Positions 1 to 7,897 are shown, counted from the first letter of the stretch. The stretch is DNA of 64,000 nt from Trinickia dabaoshanensis (GCF_002879885.1 NZ_PNYA01000036.1:1-64000), one strand, 5' to 3'. Notes: generated by a model from the sequence alone, not told the origin. Made by a program: numbers and translations.

Positions 1-126
1 CTACAGCGGCTCATTGCCGAGTTCGCGGGCTTGCTCGCCCAAATCGCACCGCACCGTACCCACAGCGCTACCGCCCAAAAAACAAACCCCATGCTCCGAA
101 AAACATGGGGTTCGTCAGCAGTCTGA
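1..126 (+). CDS. C-terminal end of an unidentified protein (5' end outside window)
   Basis: Frame 1 is open from the window edge to a TGA at 124-126 and ends directly on an intrinsic terminator. The readable part has an amphipathic start (LQRLIAEFAGLLAQIAP) and then a basic, low-complexity tail. Only about 41 residues are visible, too few to name a family. The other two plus frames are also open here, so the frame choice rests on the stop/terminator juxtaposition and the helix-like composition. No function is proposed. Confidence 0.35.
   Translation, partial: LQRLIAEFAGLLAQIAPHRTHSATAQKTNPMLRKTWGSSAV
77..112 (-). terminator. Intrinsic terminator, minus strand
   Basis: Nine-base perfect arms AACCCCATG (85-93) and CATGGGGTT (104-112) enclose a 10-nt loop. 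On the minus strand the hairpin is followed by a T-rich tract (TTTGTTTTTT, 86-77). It lies about 90 nt beyond the stop of the small minus-strand ORF at 202-441, which is the only candidate gene it could serve. Confidence 0.7.
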
Positions 127-149
127 GCCGGCTTTATGCCGGCTTTTTT
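126..149 (+). terminator. Intrinsic terminator, plus strand
   Basis: Arms AGCCGGC (126-132) and GCCGGCT (138-144) with a TTTAT loop, followed by six T. It begins at the stop codon of the gene entering from the left edge. Confidence 0.8.
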
Positions 150-201
150 CATGCTCGCCGCCCGTCGGCTATGTCGGTGCGATAACGACGCCCGCGACTC
201 A

Positions 202-441
202 TCAGCCAATCGAGCCCGAGGCAATAACTTCCACAATCCTCCGATTAAACGCCTTTCGAGGCGCCATAAACGCCCTACGCACCGCCTTGCAAACATCGTG
301 CGGGCTCGTGCCAGGCGGCACTTCGCATGCGAGCGCTTGAAACGCGTTTTTTGTTTCAATATCGCCGCAATGGCCTTTTCCGGCCTCGTTTTTATTCCGT
401 CGCCGTTTGTTTGAATCGAGCTTTTTAGATGGCTTTGTCAA
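202..441 (-). CDS. Small hypothetical protein, 79 aa
   Basis: A 79-residue reading frame with a lysine/arginine-rich first third (KKLDSNKRRRNKNEAGK) and a more ordinary second half (FQALACEVPPGTSPHDV...). Only a TTG start is available, because an in-frame TAA lies 27 nt upstream of it, and no clear Shine-Dalgarno precedes it. In its favour are the minus-strand terminator at 77-112 and the protein-like composition of the C-terminal half. The basic N-terminus could bind nucleic acid, but no family is recognised. It may be spurious. Confidence 0.35.
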   Translation of the reverse strand: MTKPSKKLDSNKRRRNKNEAGKGHCGDIETKNAFQALACEVPPGTSPHDVCKAVRRAFMAPRKAFNRRIVEVIASGSIG

Positions 442-807
442 TTGACAGCGAAAAAATGCGCGACGAAATTACTCAGCATAACTAGATGGATCAGGGAGAC
501 GGACGGCACGCTCGAGGCCGTCCCAAGCGAGCGCGGACGGACAACCGCCGACGCTCGATCGCGCACCGCGCATCGGCTCGAGCGCCGTGCGCCGGCTCGC
601 CGTCAAGCTCATCCCCGACCCGCTATGCCCGTTCGCCCCCCATCAGGTGCGAGGCGAGTAAGCATCGCAGCGACGCATATCGAGCACACGGCAAACGCAA
701 CACGGCGAAAGGAGGTGCCTCGGATCGATTAGGAGGACGAACTAAACGAAGCGGCAGCCGACAGGGAGCCGGCCGCCCGATAACGATAAAGCCAATGGAG
801 GAACGTC
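442..807. other. Intergenic region upstream of the DUF2957 gene
   Basis: No convincing gene: the open frames here are arginine-rich and have no ribosome site or recognisable domain. The region ends in purine-rich leader DNA with GGAGG at 797-801, six bases before the ATG of the next gene. No clear -35/-10 pair was found. Confidence 0.5.
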
Positions 808-2046
808 ATGACCCGGAACGCCCTTTTTATGCTGGCGCTCGTCGCGCCTTTCTTGTCCGCCTGCGGCGGCGGCGGTGGCGGCGGTAGCGGCCCCGGTGGC
901 GCGGCCGGCACGTCGGCCGCGGCGGCCGATCGGCTGTGTCCCGCCTCGCTCGATTACGGTACCGTCTTCACGGGCGGCGGCGGCGACGGCGAACTCGTCA
1001 AAATGCAGATCGACACGACGAAGATGACGTGGCAGGTGACCTACGTCGAATCGGCCATCCCGGCGACCACCGGCACCGTGACACCCTCGCGCGCGGGCAC
1101 GACGCAAAGCGGCACACTCGCACCCGAAACGCTGCTGCCGACTCAAAAACAGAACGAATGCGCGTTTTACCTGCAAGGCGCGAGTCTCGATCCGAACAAG
1201 CCCGCCCGCATCTTCGTCGGCGAGGGCGTGCTCGGCGGCACCATTCCCGGCAAGGAGATCCAATACAACGGGATCGTCGGCTTCGGCGCCGTCGCCGATA
1301 ACAAGTTTCCGTACTTCCCGTTCATCGGCTTTTCCTCGCTCGAGACGAATCTCGCCAATGTCGCCGGAAGCTACAACCAGATCGGCTATCACATCATCCC
1401 TTCGCAAAACTACGCGACGGTGCCCGTCGATGCCACCCTCACCATCCATGCCGACGGAACGTGGAGCGAAACGGATAACGTCGGTGTGAACGCGGGCAAG
1501 ACCCAGCAAGCGGGCACCAACTGGGTCCAGTCGAGCGACGGCAGCGGCGCGTTCGAATCGGACTCGTTCCGAAGCCAGGCCAAACCGACGAACGCCGTTA
1601 CGCCGGCGGGCAAGGGATTCATGATCGTCGGCAAGCTGCGCAATCAATTGGTGCCGATCCTGATTCGCACCGGTTATGCGAACCCATCGACGTTCCAAGC
1701 CGACGACGAATCGGGCATTTCGATTCTCGGGCCGCAAACGCCGATCGCCGTCGACACGCAAAACGGCCAGTACATCGGCGTGGATAGTCAGTTCGCCTAC
1801 CGGGCGACGGCGCTCGAAGGGACCGAAGCGACGATGCTCGACCCGTATCAGCCGTCGAACGCCTCGCTCGCGACGCCGCTGGATCTGAGCTTCGCGAACC
1901 TCGTACCGGGCGTGGTGACCTCGGCGGTGCACGGCGCGTCGTCGACCGCGGCCACCGGCAAGCTCGTCTTCACGGGCGGCGTGTTCGGCTATCTCTACAA
2001 CGAGAATTCGTCGCCCTACTTCACGATCAACGCGTTCGTCCAATAA
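808..2046 (+). CDS. DUF2957 family outer-membrane lipoprotein
   Basis: Predicted lipoprotein of 412 aa. A short type II signal peptide ends in the lipobox LSAC, with Cys19 as the lipidated residue and Gly at +2, as for outer-membrane sorting. A glycine-rich linker follows. The mature part matches my memory of the Burkholderia DUF2957 family, with blocks such as CPASLDYGTVFTGG, LVKMQIDTTKMTWQVTY, the ADGTWSE stretch and a C-terminal YFTINAFVQ. Function is unknown. GGAGG lies at good spacing from the ATG. An OmpW-type porin gene follows after 96 bp on the same strand, so the two probably form one envelope unit. Confidence 0.8.
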   Translation: MTRNALFMLALVAPFLSACGGGGGGGSGPGGAAGTSAAAADRLCPASLDYGTVFTGGGGDGELVKMQIDTTKMTWQVTYVESAIPATTGTVTPSRAGTTQSGTLAPETLLPTQKQNECAFYLQGASLDPNKPARIFVGEGVLGGTIPGKEIQYNGIVGFGAVADNKFPYFPFIGFSSLETNLANVAGSYNQIGYHIIPSQNYATVPVDATLTIHADGTWSETDNVGVNAGKTQQAGTNWVQSSDGSGAFESDSFRSQAKPTNAVTPAGKGFMIVGKLRNQLVPILIRTGYANPSTFQADDESGISILGPQTPIAVDTQNGQYIGVDSQFAYRATALEGTEATMLDPYQPSNASLATPLDLSFANLVPGVVTSAVHGASSTAATGKLVFTGGVFGYLYNENSSPYFTINAFVQ

Positions 2047-2142
2047 CGCGCGAGTTTTCGCATCGACCGTCGCGTGTCGCCTCGTCCCGCCAGGCGAGGC
2101 ATCGCGCGCGGCCGCACAAAAAAAGGCAGACAGGGAGGAAAC

Positions 2143-2979
2143 ATGGATAAGCACATTCGCGCCGCCGCGTGCGCGGCATCGCTCTGCGCGTTCGCGGGCA
2201 GCGCCTGCGCGCAGCATGCGGGCGATAACGTCGTCTCACTCGGCTGGTTTCACATCATGCCGCAGGACTCGAGCACGCCGATGACGACGTACGTCACGCC
2301 TCAGCCGATCGACACGCCGCTGCGGCTGCCGAGTTCGTTCACCTCGCAAGGCACGGGACTATCGACGACGAGCGCGGACACGCTCGGCCTCGTCATCAGT
2401 CACTTCGTGACCGACCACATCGCGCTCACGACCGTTGCCGGAGTGCCGCCGACGTTCAAGCTCAAGGGCCGCGGCTCGATCGTGCCGCCGGGCCCGGCCG
2501 GCGCGCTCGGCACCGAAAACCTCGACGATCCGGCCAACGAGCCGATCGTCAAAAGCGTGCGCCAGTGGAGCCCGGCGATGATGATCCAGTATTACTTCAA
2601 TGCGCCGACGTCGAAATTCCGGCCGTTCGTCGGCGTGGGCGTGTCGTACAACTTCTTCACCAACATCGAGCTCAATCCGAACTTCGTCACTTCGACGCAG
2701 AACAACCTCGGCTCGGTGCTCGCCGCCGGCGCCGCGAGGCCCGGTGTGACGAGCGTCTCGGCGAAGGCGTCGCCGTCGTGGGCGCCGGTGTTCAATGCGG
2801 GCGCATCGTACGACTTCACGGATCATTGGGGCGTGAGCGCCTCGCTCACCTACATTCCGCTCAAGACGCGATCGACGGTGTACGTGCGGGCCGCCGACGG
2901 CACGCTGCTCGGGACCACGCAGGCGCAACTGACGGCCGACCCGCTCATCACTTACGTGGCGGTGTCGTATAAGTTTTAA
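2143..2979 (+). CDS. ompW: OmpW family outer membrane protein
   Basis: Small eight-stranded beta-barrel of the OmpW family, 278 aa. A signal peptide (MDKHIRAAACAASL... to ACAQ) precedes family blocks: the N-terminal GDNVVSLGWFHIMPQ, the central RQWSPAMMIQYYF and FRPFVGVGVSYNFF, and the last strand ending in VSYKF with a terminal aromatic residue for BAM recognition. The ATG at 2143 is chosen over an upstream in-frame start because GGAGG sits seven bases before it and the signal peptide starts there. The protein carries a longer periplasmic or loop insertion than E. coli OmpW. It probably shares a transcript with the DUF2957 lipoprotein gene. Confidence 0.85.
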   Translation: MDKHIRAAACAASLCAFAGSACAQHAGDNVVSLGWFHIMPQDSSTPMTTYVTPQPIDTPLRLPSSFTSQGTGLSTTSADTLGLVISHFVTDHIALTTVAGVPPTFKLKGRGSIVPPGPAGALGTENLDDPANEPIVKSVRQWSPAMMIQYYFNAPTSKFRPFVGVGVSYNFFTNIELNPNFVTSTQNNLGSVLAAGAARPGVTSVSAKASPSWAPVFNAGASYDFTDHWGVSASLTYIPLKTRSTVYVRAADGTLLGTTQAQLTADPLITYVAVSYKF

Positions 2980-3273
2980 GTCGATGCGAGGCGCGATCGA
3001 TTGACAAAGCCGAGGCTTCACCTCTCCCGGCGCGCCGCGGCATAGGGGGTTGCATCGGCGAAGGACAACGAGATGCGGGTCGCCAGCACCGCATCTCATT
3101 TCTAAGCTCGACATCGATGACAGGCGGTGCACGATAAGCCCACCTCGTGAGACCAAGATGGGGCGGGACTGCCAGCCCCTTTTGGCCGAGCAGCCCATTG
3201 CACGCGCCAGGCGAAGAGCGCTTGCGTCGGTAGGCGTCTATAGAATACTCGCGCACAGTAAACCACGCGCTCG

Positions 3274-3861
3274 ATGCCCGCCTTTGAGATATCCCTTTGC
3301 GAGACCCCGGCCGAGTTCGGCCAGAGATTCGGCCCGTTGAACTATCGTGGGGAACCCTGGGATCTGAGCCACCTCGATCCTTTTGCCTTTCGATGCGATC
3401 TGGGTTTCGGCCGAGAGCACACGGTACTCGTCCTCTTTTCATGCCACTGCTTCACCCGCAGCTTTGCGTGGGACGTCCGCCCACGCCACCACATCGCGAA
3501 CGACGAAATATTCAGCGACGGCCGAGAGGAAAGGGTCCTTTGCCCTGATCGGTATGAGCTCTCGCGGCGATTGTTGGGAGAGCTCGTCATAGGCCTGCCC
3601 GTCAGGCGGATCACTATTGCGGACGAGCGTCGCGCCAACTTCCTGACCGTCGAAACAACGACAGGCTCGGGCGAGCATGCTGTCTATGCGGTGTTTTTTA
3701 TGGTCGAAAAGGACAAATCACGGAAACATCGGCTACTGCTCCGCGTGCAATCGGCTTATACACTCAGCCACGGATTAACCAAGCGGCAGAAGGCGGCGAA
3801 GAAGGCTTCGTTGCGGAGCATACTGCGAGCGACAGTCGAGGGCCGTACGATTCGGGCCTAA
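3274..3861 (+). CDS. Conserved hypothetical protein, 195 aa
   Basis: Soluble basic protein without signal peptide or membrane segment. The N-terminal half contains EISLCETPAEFGQRFG, DLSHLDPFAFRCDL, and FSCHCFTRSF with two close cysteines and a histidine. The C-terminal half contains AVYAVFFMVEKD and LRVQSAYT, and ends in a lysine-rich tail. The layout recalls proteins named stationary phase growth adaptation protein in databases, but that is from memory and weak. There is no obvious Shine-Dalgarno; TATAGAAT at 3240-3247 could be a -10. The codon usage looks less GC-extreme than in neighbours and the gene stands alone, so recent acquisition is possible. Confidence 0.6.
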   Translation: MPAFEISLCETPAEFGQRFGPLNYRGEPWDLSHLDPFAFRCDLGFGREHTVLVLFSCHCFTRSFAWDVRPRHHIANDEIFSDGREERVLCPDRYELSRRLLGELVIGLPVRRITIADERRANFLTVETTTGSGEHAVYAVFFMVEKDKSRKHRLLLRVQSAYTLSHGLTKRQKAAKKASLRSILRATVEGRTIRA

Positions 3862-3874
3862 CCCAGAATGACCA

Positions 3875-3896
3875 ACGGCTGCCTCTCGGCAGCCGT
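3875..3896 (+). terminator. Stem-loop after the hypothetical gene
   Basis: Perfect 9-bp stem ACGGCTGCC / GGCAGCCGT with a TCTC loop, 14 nt after the stop codon. No T-tract follows, so it may protect or attenuate the transcript rather than act as a strong intrinsic terminator. Confidence 0.45.
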
Positions 3897-4066
3897 CGCA
3901 TGCGGGATTCTCTATCCGCCTCTAGGCGAAATTCCCACTCCAGGTGGGACCCGGTTTCCCGGGCGGCGCTACGCTTTTTGCACCCGCTCGTACGTAGTTT
4001 TCGCAACAAAGTATAGGGGACGCGGGCAGGGACGGTCAAGGCGGCGACCCATGACGCGGATGTCCT

Positions 4067-4094
4067 AAAAAAAAGCCCGCCTAACCGGCGGGCT
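4067..4094 (-). terminator. Intrinsic terminator of the small RNA
   Basis: Eight-bp stem AGCCCGCC (minus 4094-4087) / GGCGGGCT (4081-4074) with a 5-nt loop, followed by eight T on the minus strand. It could also end read-through from the receiver gene at 4227-4718. Confidence 0.85.
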
Positions 4095-4127
4095 GAATCC
4101 ATATCAGAGGAGACATGGAGGAGACAC
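4067..4127 (-). ncRNA. Predicted short anti-Shine-Dalgarno small RNA (about 60 nt)
   Basis: Read on the minus strand, a promoter-like element (-35 TTGCAA, 17-bp spacer, -10 TAGAGT) would start a transcript near 4127. That RNA begins GTGTCTCC-TCC-ATGTCTCCTCT (4127-4106), so it carries two copies of TGTCTCC, complementary to AGGAGACA ribosome sites. About 10 nt later comes a strong intrinsic terminator. A short C/U-rich 5' seed plus a terminator with U-tail is the design of Hfq-dependent repressing RNAs. An RNA called NcS27, reported in Burkholderia cenocepacia to co-regulate carbon-source use, is similar in concept; I cannot confirm homology. Complementary leaders occur in this window at exaC, acs and the SHS transporter. 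Confidence 0.6.
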
Positions 4128-4131
4128 TTTC

Positions 4132-4160
4132 ACTCTAGCAAACCGTTTGATGCGTTGCAA
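4132..4160 (-). promoter_or_regulatory. Sigma-70-like promoter for the small RNA
   Basis: Minus-strand -35 TTGCAA (4160-4155) and -10 TAGAGT (4137-4132) are separated by exactly 17 bp. Each matches the consensus in four of six positions. The predicted start falls at the beginning of the GTGTCTCC segment. Confidence 0.5.
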
Positions 4161-4226
4161 CAGAGCCTGTTGACGCCCCGCTCGCGCGTTGCTCGCACGC
4201 AACACAAGACGCCGAAAAACATCCTG

Positions 4227-4718
4227 TCATACCAGCGTCAATGACAGCAAGAAGCCCAACTGATCGACACCCACGGGCTTCACCAAGTGGACGTCGAAGC
4301 CGGCCGCCAGCGCCATGTCGCGGTACTGCGGCTGCCCCCAACCCGTGAGCGCAATCAGCAACAATGCGGATTGCCCCGCCAGCTCCCGCATATGCCGTGC
4401 CGCGGACAAGCCGTCGAGCATCGGCGCCCCGATGTCGATCAAGGCGGCCTCGGGCATCAAAGCGCGCGCCAACTCGAGCGCCTCCTCGACGCCCCGTGCC
4501 GCCACGGCTTCGTAGCCCAGGCTCTCGACCAAATTGACCAACATCCGGCGAGCCGTATCGTCGGGGTCCGCAACGAGCACCCTTTTCCCGTGCCGGGCGG
4601 CTGCAGCCGGCTCGTATGCGCCGCACCCGGCAAGTTGCCGATCGAGATGGCTCGTTTCGCCGCCTTGTTCCGTTTCGTTCGCGACCGCTCCTTGCGCGCC
4701 GTACCCATCGGATTTCAT
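4227..4718 (-). CDS. Orphan single-domain response regulator
   Basis: Receiver-domain protein of 163 aa with a ~43-residue unstructured N-terminal extension. The CheY-like fold is readable: acidic pair in VADPDD (51-54), phosphoacceptor Asp95 in ALIDIGAP, Thr125 in LTGWGQ and Lys147 in VKPV. No DNA-binding or enzymatic output domain follows, so it should act by protein contact or as a phosphate relay or sink. No histidine kinase is adjacent; its partner lies elsewhere. GAGGA lies seven bases before the ATG. The region before it up to 5244 has no other gene, so it is probably monocistronic. Confidence 0.85.
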   Translation of the reverse strand: MKSDGYGAQGAVANETEQGGETSHLDRQLAGCGAYEPAAAARHGKRVLVADPDDTARRMLVNLVESLGYEAVAARGVEEALELARALMPEAALIDIGAPMLDGLSAARHMRELAGQSALLLIALTGWGQPQYRDMALAAGFDVHLVKPVGVDQLGFLLSLTLV

Positions 4719-5243
4719 TGCTTCATCCTCATTGCACAGTGCCTATCGACCCCATCGGGTACGAACCCCGTTCGGGCTATCTATGATGTTTCGCGTTGAC
4801 ACGGATATCGTCACGTCCATTCAAACGAGCGTTTGGAGAACAACTTCAGCACTCGGTTAAAAATAAGGGTTTGCGCTGACATAAGCAAAAATTTTTTCGA
4901 CCACGCGGCAACGAGCCGCGTCGTTCGTCCGATTCAAACGCGTTCGAACGGCTGAATCACCGTGCCGCCCTTCTCCCAAGCGGCGCTCGTTCCCTCATTG
5001 AAACGCCGCCCCCTTTCTCTCATTCAGGCGCCGGCCGCCTGCGCGGCCTATTGCCCTCGTCCGAACGGCACCGCCCAGGCCTAAAGTTCGGCGCCGCGCA
5101 TCCGTTCAATGCACTAGTTACGGTTTCGATCGCGCGCTGCGAACGTGCCGGACAGCCCCGCCCCCGATGCCGAGCGCACCCGGGGGCACGCAACAAGCGG
5201 CGTCGTACCGCCGTGCAGGTGCATCTTGAACGAAGGAAACGCA
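4719..5243. other. Intergenic region between divergent genes
   Basis: Contains the promoter regions of the minus-strand receiver gene and the plus-strand DUF2844 gene. It is AT-richer around 4850-4900. No protein-coding or RNA gene was recognised, and the arginine-rich open frames at its right end look like composition artefacts. Confidence 0.5.
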
Positions 5244-5705
5244 GTGAAATCGCATTCATATCCGGGCGCAATCGCTGTCGCGCTCGCCGCGGCCAGCTTC
5301 ATCGCCGCACCCGGCGCCCAGGCCACCCTCGGCCAGCGCGTCGAAAGCGTCGCCACCGATGCCACGCGTCTTACCGCCGTAGCCCACGCAAGCATCGTGC
5401 AAGGCCCCTACACCGTCCACACCATCGCACTGCCCTCGGGCACGGTCGTACGCGAATACGCAGGAGCGGACGGCATCGTCTTCGGCGTCGCCTGGGAAGG
5501 CCCGACGCTTCCCGATCTGAAAACCACGCTCGGCACAGCGTTCGATCGCTTCGCCGGCGCCAGCCCCACCCGCGGCGGCAGTCCGCTCGCGGTATCGGCC
5601 GACGACCTCGTCGTCTATTCCGGCGGGCATCTGCGTGCGTTCTCGGGACGCGCCTACTTGCCTCATGCGCTGCCCGCCGGTGTCGATGCCGGCGTCGTTC
5701 GCTAA
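5244..5705 (+). CDS. DUF2844 family exported protein
   Basis: Exported protein of 153 aa. The GTG start follows GAAGG and gives a normal Sec signal peptide ending near APGAQA; an upstream in-frame ATG would add 33 implausible residues. The mature protein shows DUF2844 features: an ATLGQR N-terminus, the VHTIALPSGTVVREYAG block and FGVAWEGPTLPDL. The role is unknown. The next gene, a DUF3443 lipoprotein, begins 12 bp after this stop. DUF2844/DUF3443 pairs recur in Burkholderia relatives to my knowledge, suggesting that the small protein is a partner, inhibitor or substrate of the larger one. Confidence 0.8.
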   Translation: MKSHSYPGAIAVALAAASFIAAPGAQATLGQRVESVATDATRLTAVAHASIVQGPYTVHTIALPSGTVVREYAGADGIVFGVAWEGPTLPDLKTTLGTAFDRFAGASPTRGGSPLAVSADDLVVYSGGHLRAFSGRAYLPHALPAGVDAGVVR

Positions 5706-5717
5706 GGAGTACGAACG

Positions 5718-6980
5718 ATGCTCCGACTCCACACTTCGAAGCTCGCCGCGCTGGCGATCGCCTTGTTTGCCGCTTGCTTGCTCGCCGCCTGCGGCGGCGG
5801 TGGCGGCGGCTCGAATTCGGCCTCCGGTTCGATCACCAATACGTCGGCCACGCCGACCACCTCGCCCCCGGCTACCGCTCAAGCGGCCAACGTCGCGGCG
5901 ATCACCGTCGATCGCGGCGTGGCCGGCGTGCCCAACATGCCGTTCGTGACCGTCACCGTCTGCGCGCCGGGCACGACGAACTGCCAATCGATCGACCACG
6001 TACTCGTCGATACCGGCTCGTGGGGCTTGCGCTTGTTTGCCTCGCAGATACCGGCGTCGATCGCGCTGCCGCAACAAACGAACGGCAACGGCGGTGCGCT
6101 CGCGGAATGCATGCAATTTTTCGATGGCTATACCTGGGGCTCGGTGCGCACCGCCGACATTCAAATCGGCGGGGAGCGCGCGTCGTCGCTGCCGATCCAG
6201 GTCATCGATCCGAACTATGCCGCCGTGCCGGGGACGTGCGCCAACGTCGGCGCCCCGCGCAATACGCCGAGCGCGCTCGCCGCCAACGGCATTCTGGGCA
6301 TCGGCGTGTTCAAGCACGACTGCGGGGCCGCGTGCGCGAACCAAGCGATCGCCGGCACTTATTACACTTGCTCCGGCACGAACTGCACACCGAGCGCCGT
6401 CGCCGAATCGTTGCAGGTCGCCAACCCCGTGCCTTATTTCGGCGCCGACGGCAACGGTGTCGTCGTCAGCCTGCCGGCAGTCCCGAGCGGCAGTGCAGCG
6501 AGTGTCAGCGGACAATTGATTTTCGGCATCGGTACGCGAAGCAACAACGCGCTCGCATCGGCCCAAGTCATCGGCGTCGATCCCAACCGCGGCGTCTTCA
6601 CGACGACGCAAAACGGCACGACCTACACGAGCGGTTTCATCGACAGCGGCTCGACGGGACTGTTCTTCGCGACTACGCTCATGTCGGCATGCGCCAGCCC
6701 GGATCAGGCCTACTACTGCCCGAGCAGCACCGAGCAATTGAGCGCCGTCAACACCGGAACGAACGGCACGACGAGCAACGTCACGTTCGACGTGGGCAAT
6801 GCCGCGCAGATTTGGCAAGCCTCCGGCGGCGCGCCGGTGATGCCGTTGTTCGCCGGGCCGGCTTTCGTCGGCTCGAGCGATTTCGACTGGGGGTTGCCGT
6901 TCTTCTACGGCCGCAACGTCTACACGGCAATCGAACAACAGGCGACTCCGGCCGGAACAGGGCCGTACTTCGCGTATTGA
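5718..6980 (+). CDS. DUF3443 family lipoprotein with pepsin-like aspartic protease motifs
   Basis: Lipoprotein of 420 aa: signal peptide with lipobox LAAC (Cys25), a Gly/Ser/Thr/Pro-rich tether to about residue 57, then a large globular domain rich in cysteines. Assignment to DUF3443 is from family memory. Four landmarks of pepsin-type proteases appear in the right order: VDTGSWGLRL (Asp98), NGILGIG (190-196), GQLIFGIGT (265-273) and FIDSGSTGLFF (Asp309). Pepsins use one Asp from each lobe in D-T/S-G, and carry a GILGLG-like motif between the lobes. I infer a surface-anchored, probably active aspartic peptidase. It is translated directly after the DUF2844 gene, and a bidirectional terminator follows. 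Confidence 0.8.
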   Translation: MLRLHTSKLAALAIALFAACLLAACGGGGGGSNSASGSITNTSATPTTSPPATAQAANVAAITVDRGVAGVPNMPFVTVTVCAPGTTNCQSIDHVLVDTGSWGLRLFASQIPASIALPQQTNGNGGALAECMQFFDGYTWGSVRTADIQIGGERASSLPIQVIDPNYAAVPGTCANVGAPRNTPSALAANGILGIGVFKHDCGAACANQAIAGTYYTCSGTNCTPSAVAESLQVANPVPYFGADGNGVVVSLPAVPSGSAASVSGQLIFGIGTRSNNALASAQVIGVDPNRGVFTTTQNGTTYTSGFIDSGSTGLFFATTLMSACASPDQAYYCPSSTEQLSAVNTGTNGTTSNVTFDVGNAAQIWQASGGAPVMPLFAGPAFVGSSDFDWGLPFFYGRNVYTAIEQQATPAGTGPYFAY

Positions 6981-7033
6981 TCGAGCCGCGGCGATCGGCT
7001 CGCAGACCGATTCTCCGAACGAATCGGCGTACG

Positions 7034-7073
7034 CAAAAAAGGGGGCGACGCATCGGCTGCGTCGCCCCCTTTT
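7034..7073. terminator. Bidirectional intrinsic terminator
   Basis: Perfect 11-bp stem GGGGGCGACGC (7040-7050) / GCGTCGCCCCC (7058-7068) with six A before it and five T after it. It therefore serves both the DUF3443 gene on the plus strand and the LysE gene on the minus strand. Confidence 0.9.
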
Positions 7074-7098
7074 TCATTTGCCCCGCCGATATCGGCGC

Positions 7099-7743
7099 TT
7101 AGTGCCGCACGAGCGCCATCATTGCGCCGAAGCCGACGAATACGCCACCCGTCAATCGATTGAATGCGCGCGCGACACGTCCGGTCTTCAACGTCGCCCC
7201 GATCCGAGCCCCGCCGATCGCGTAGACGAGGTACCAGCTCACCTCGATTACCGCGAAGGTCACGACGAGGATGCCGAATTGCGGCAGCGTCGCCTTGGTC
7301 GCATCGATGAACTGGGGCAGCAGCGCAGCGGCGAACAAGATCGCTTTGGGGTTGCTGCTCGCGACGAGAAAGCCGTTGCGGTAAAGCGCGGCAAGCGAGC
7401 GCGCCGGCTTCGCGGACGCAGCGGCCGGTGCCTGCGCCCCGGTGCTCGCCTCATCCTCGACCTTCGCGCGCCACGATTTCACGCCGAGGTAGATCAGGTA
7501 GGCGGCGCCGATGAACCGCAACGCGTCGAACATCGTCGGCCAAGCCTTCAGGAATACGCCCAGCCCCGCGGCGGAAATCGACAGCATCAACACGAGCGCC
7601 GACAAACAGCCGGCCATCGTTGCCGTCGCCCGGCGAATCGTATGCTGCGCGCTCGCCGTCATGACGACGAGCATATTCGGACCGGGAATCGCGCAGATGA
7701 CGAAAACGGTAGCGACGAACAGCCACCACGTATGCAGACTCAT
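7099..7743 (-). CDS. LysE/RhtB family amino acid exporter
   Basis: Inner-membrane protein of 214 aa with about six hydrophobic segments. The N-terminal ICAIPGPNMLVVMTAS carries the PGP signature of LysE/RhtB exporters, and the central NPKAILFAAALLPQFI is the second family motif. Such proteins export amino acids or homoserine-lactone-like compounds using the proton gradient; the substrate cannot be read from sequence. An alanine-rich cytoplasmic loop (about 95-113) is longer than usual. AGAGG precedes the ATG. The dehydrogenase gene at 7898-8767 lies 154 bp upstream on the same strand. Confidence 0.85.
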   Translation of the reverse strand: MSLHTWWLFVATVFVICAIPGPNMLVVMTASAQHTIRRATATMAGCLSALVLMLSISAAGLGVFLKAWPTMFDALRFIGAAYLIYLGVKSWRAKVEDEASTGAQAPAAASAKPARSLAALYRNGFLVASSNPKAILFAAALLPQFIDATKATLPQFGILVVTFAVIEVSWYLVYAIGGARIGATLKTGRVARAFNRLTGGVFVGFGAMMALVRH

Positions 7744-7897
7744 GACACGAAGCCTCTGGGTAAAGAAGAGAATCGCCGATTATGCCTTCGATCGCCGGCT
7801 CACGTATGCCGGTGGCATTCCCGGCCACGCTACGAAGGCTCGTATTCGCATCGCGATGGACCGCGCGGGCGACGCACCGGTGGGCGACGCACCGGCA

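Noticed and set aside
742-2217. Long minus-strand open frame (491 codons) opposite the DUF2957 gene
   Set aside because: Its product is arginine/glycine/alanine-rich without domains or ribosome site. It is the usual antisense shadow of a GC-rich gene. The same holds for 5256-6938, 12578-14257, 29668-31302 and 54839-56149 on the minus strand.
5051-7102. 683-codon plus-strand open frame overlapping DUF2844 and DUF3443
   Set aside because: Arginine/histidine-rich translation in a shifted frame. The two real genes in the other frames have signal peptides, ribosome sites and family motifs.
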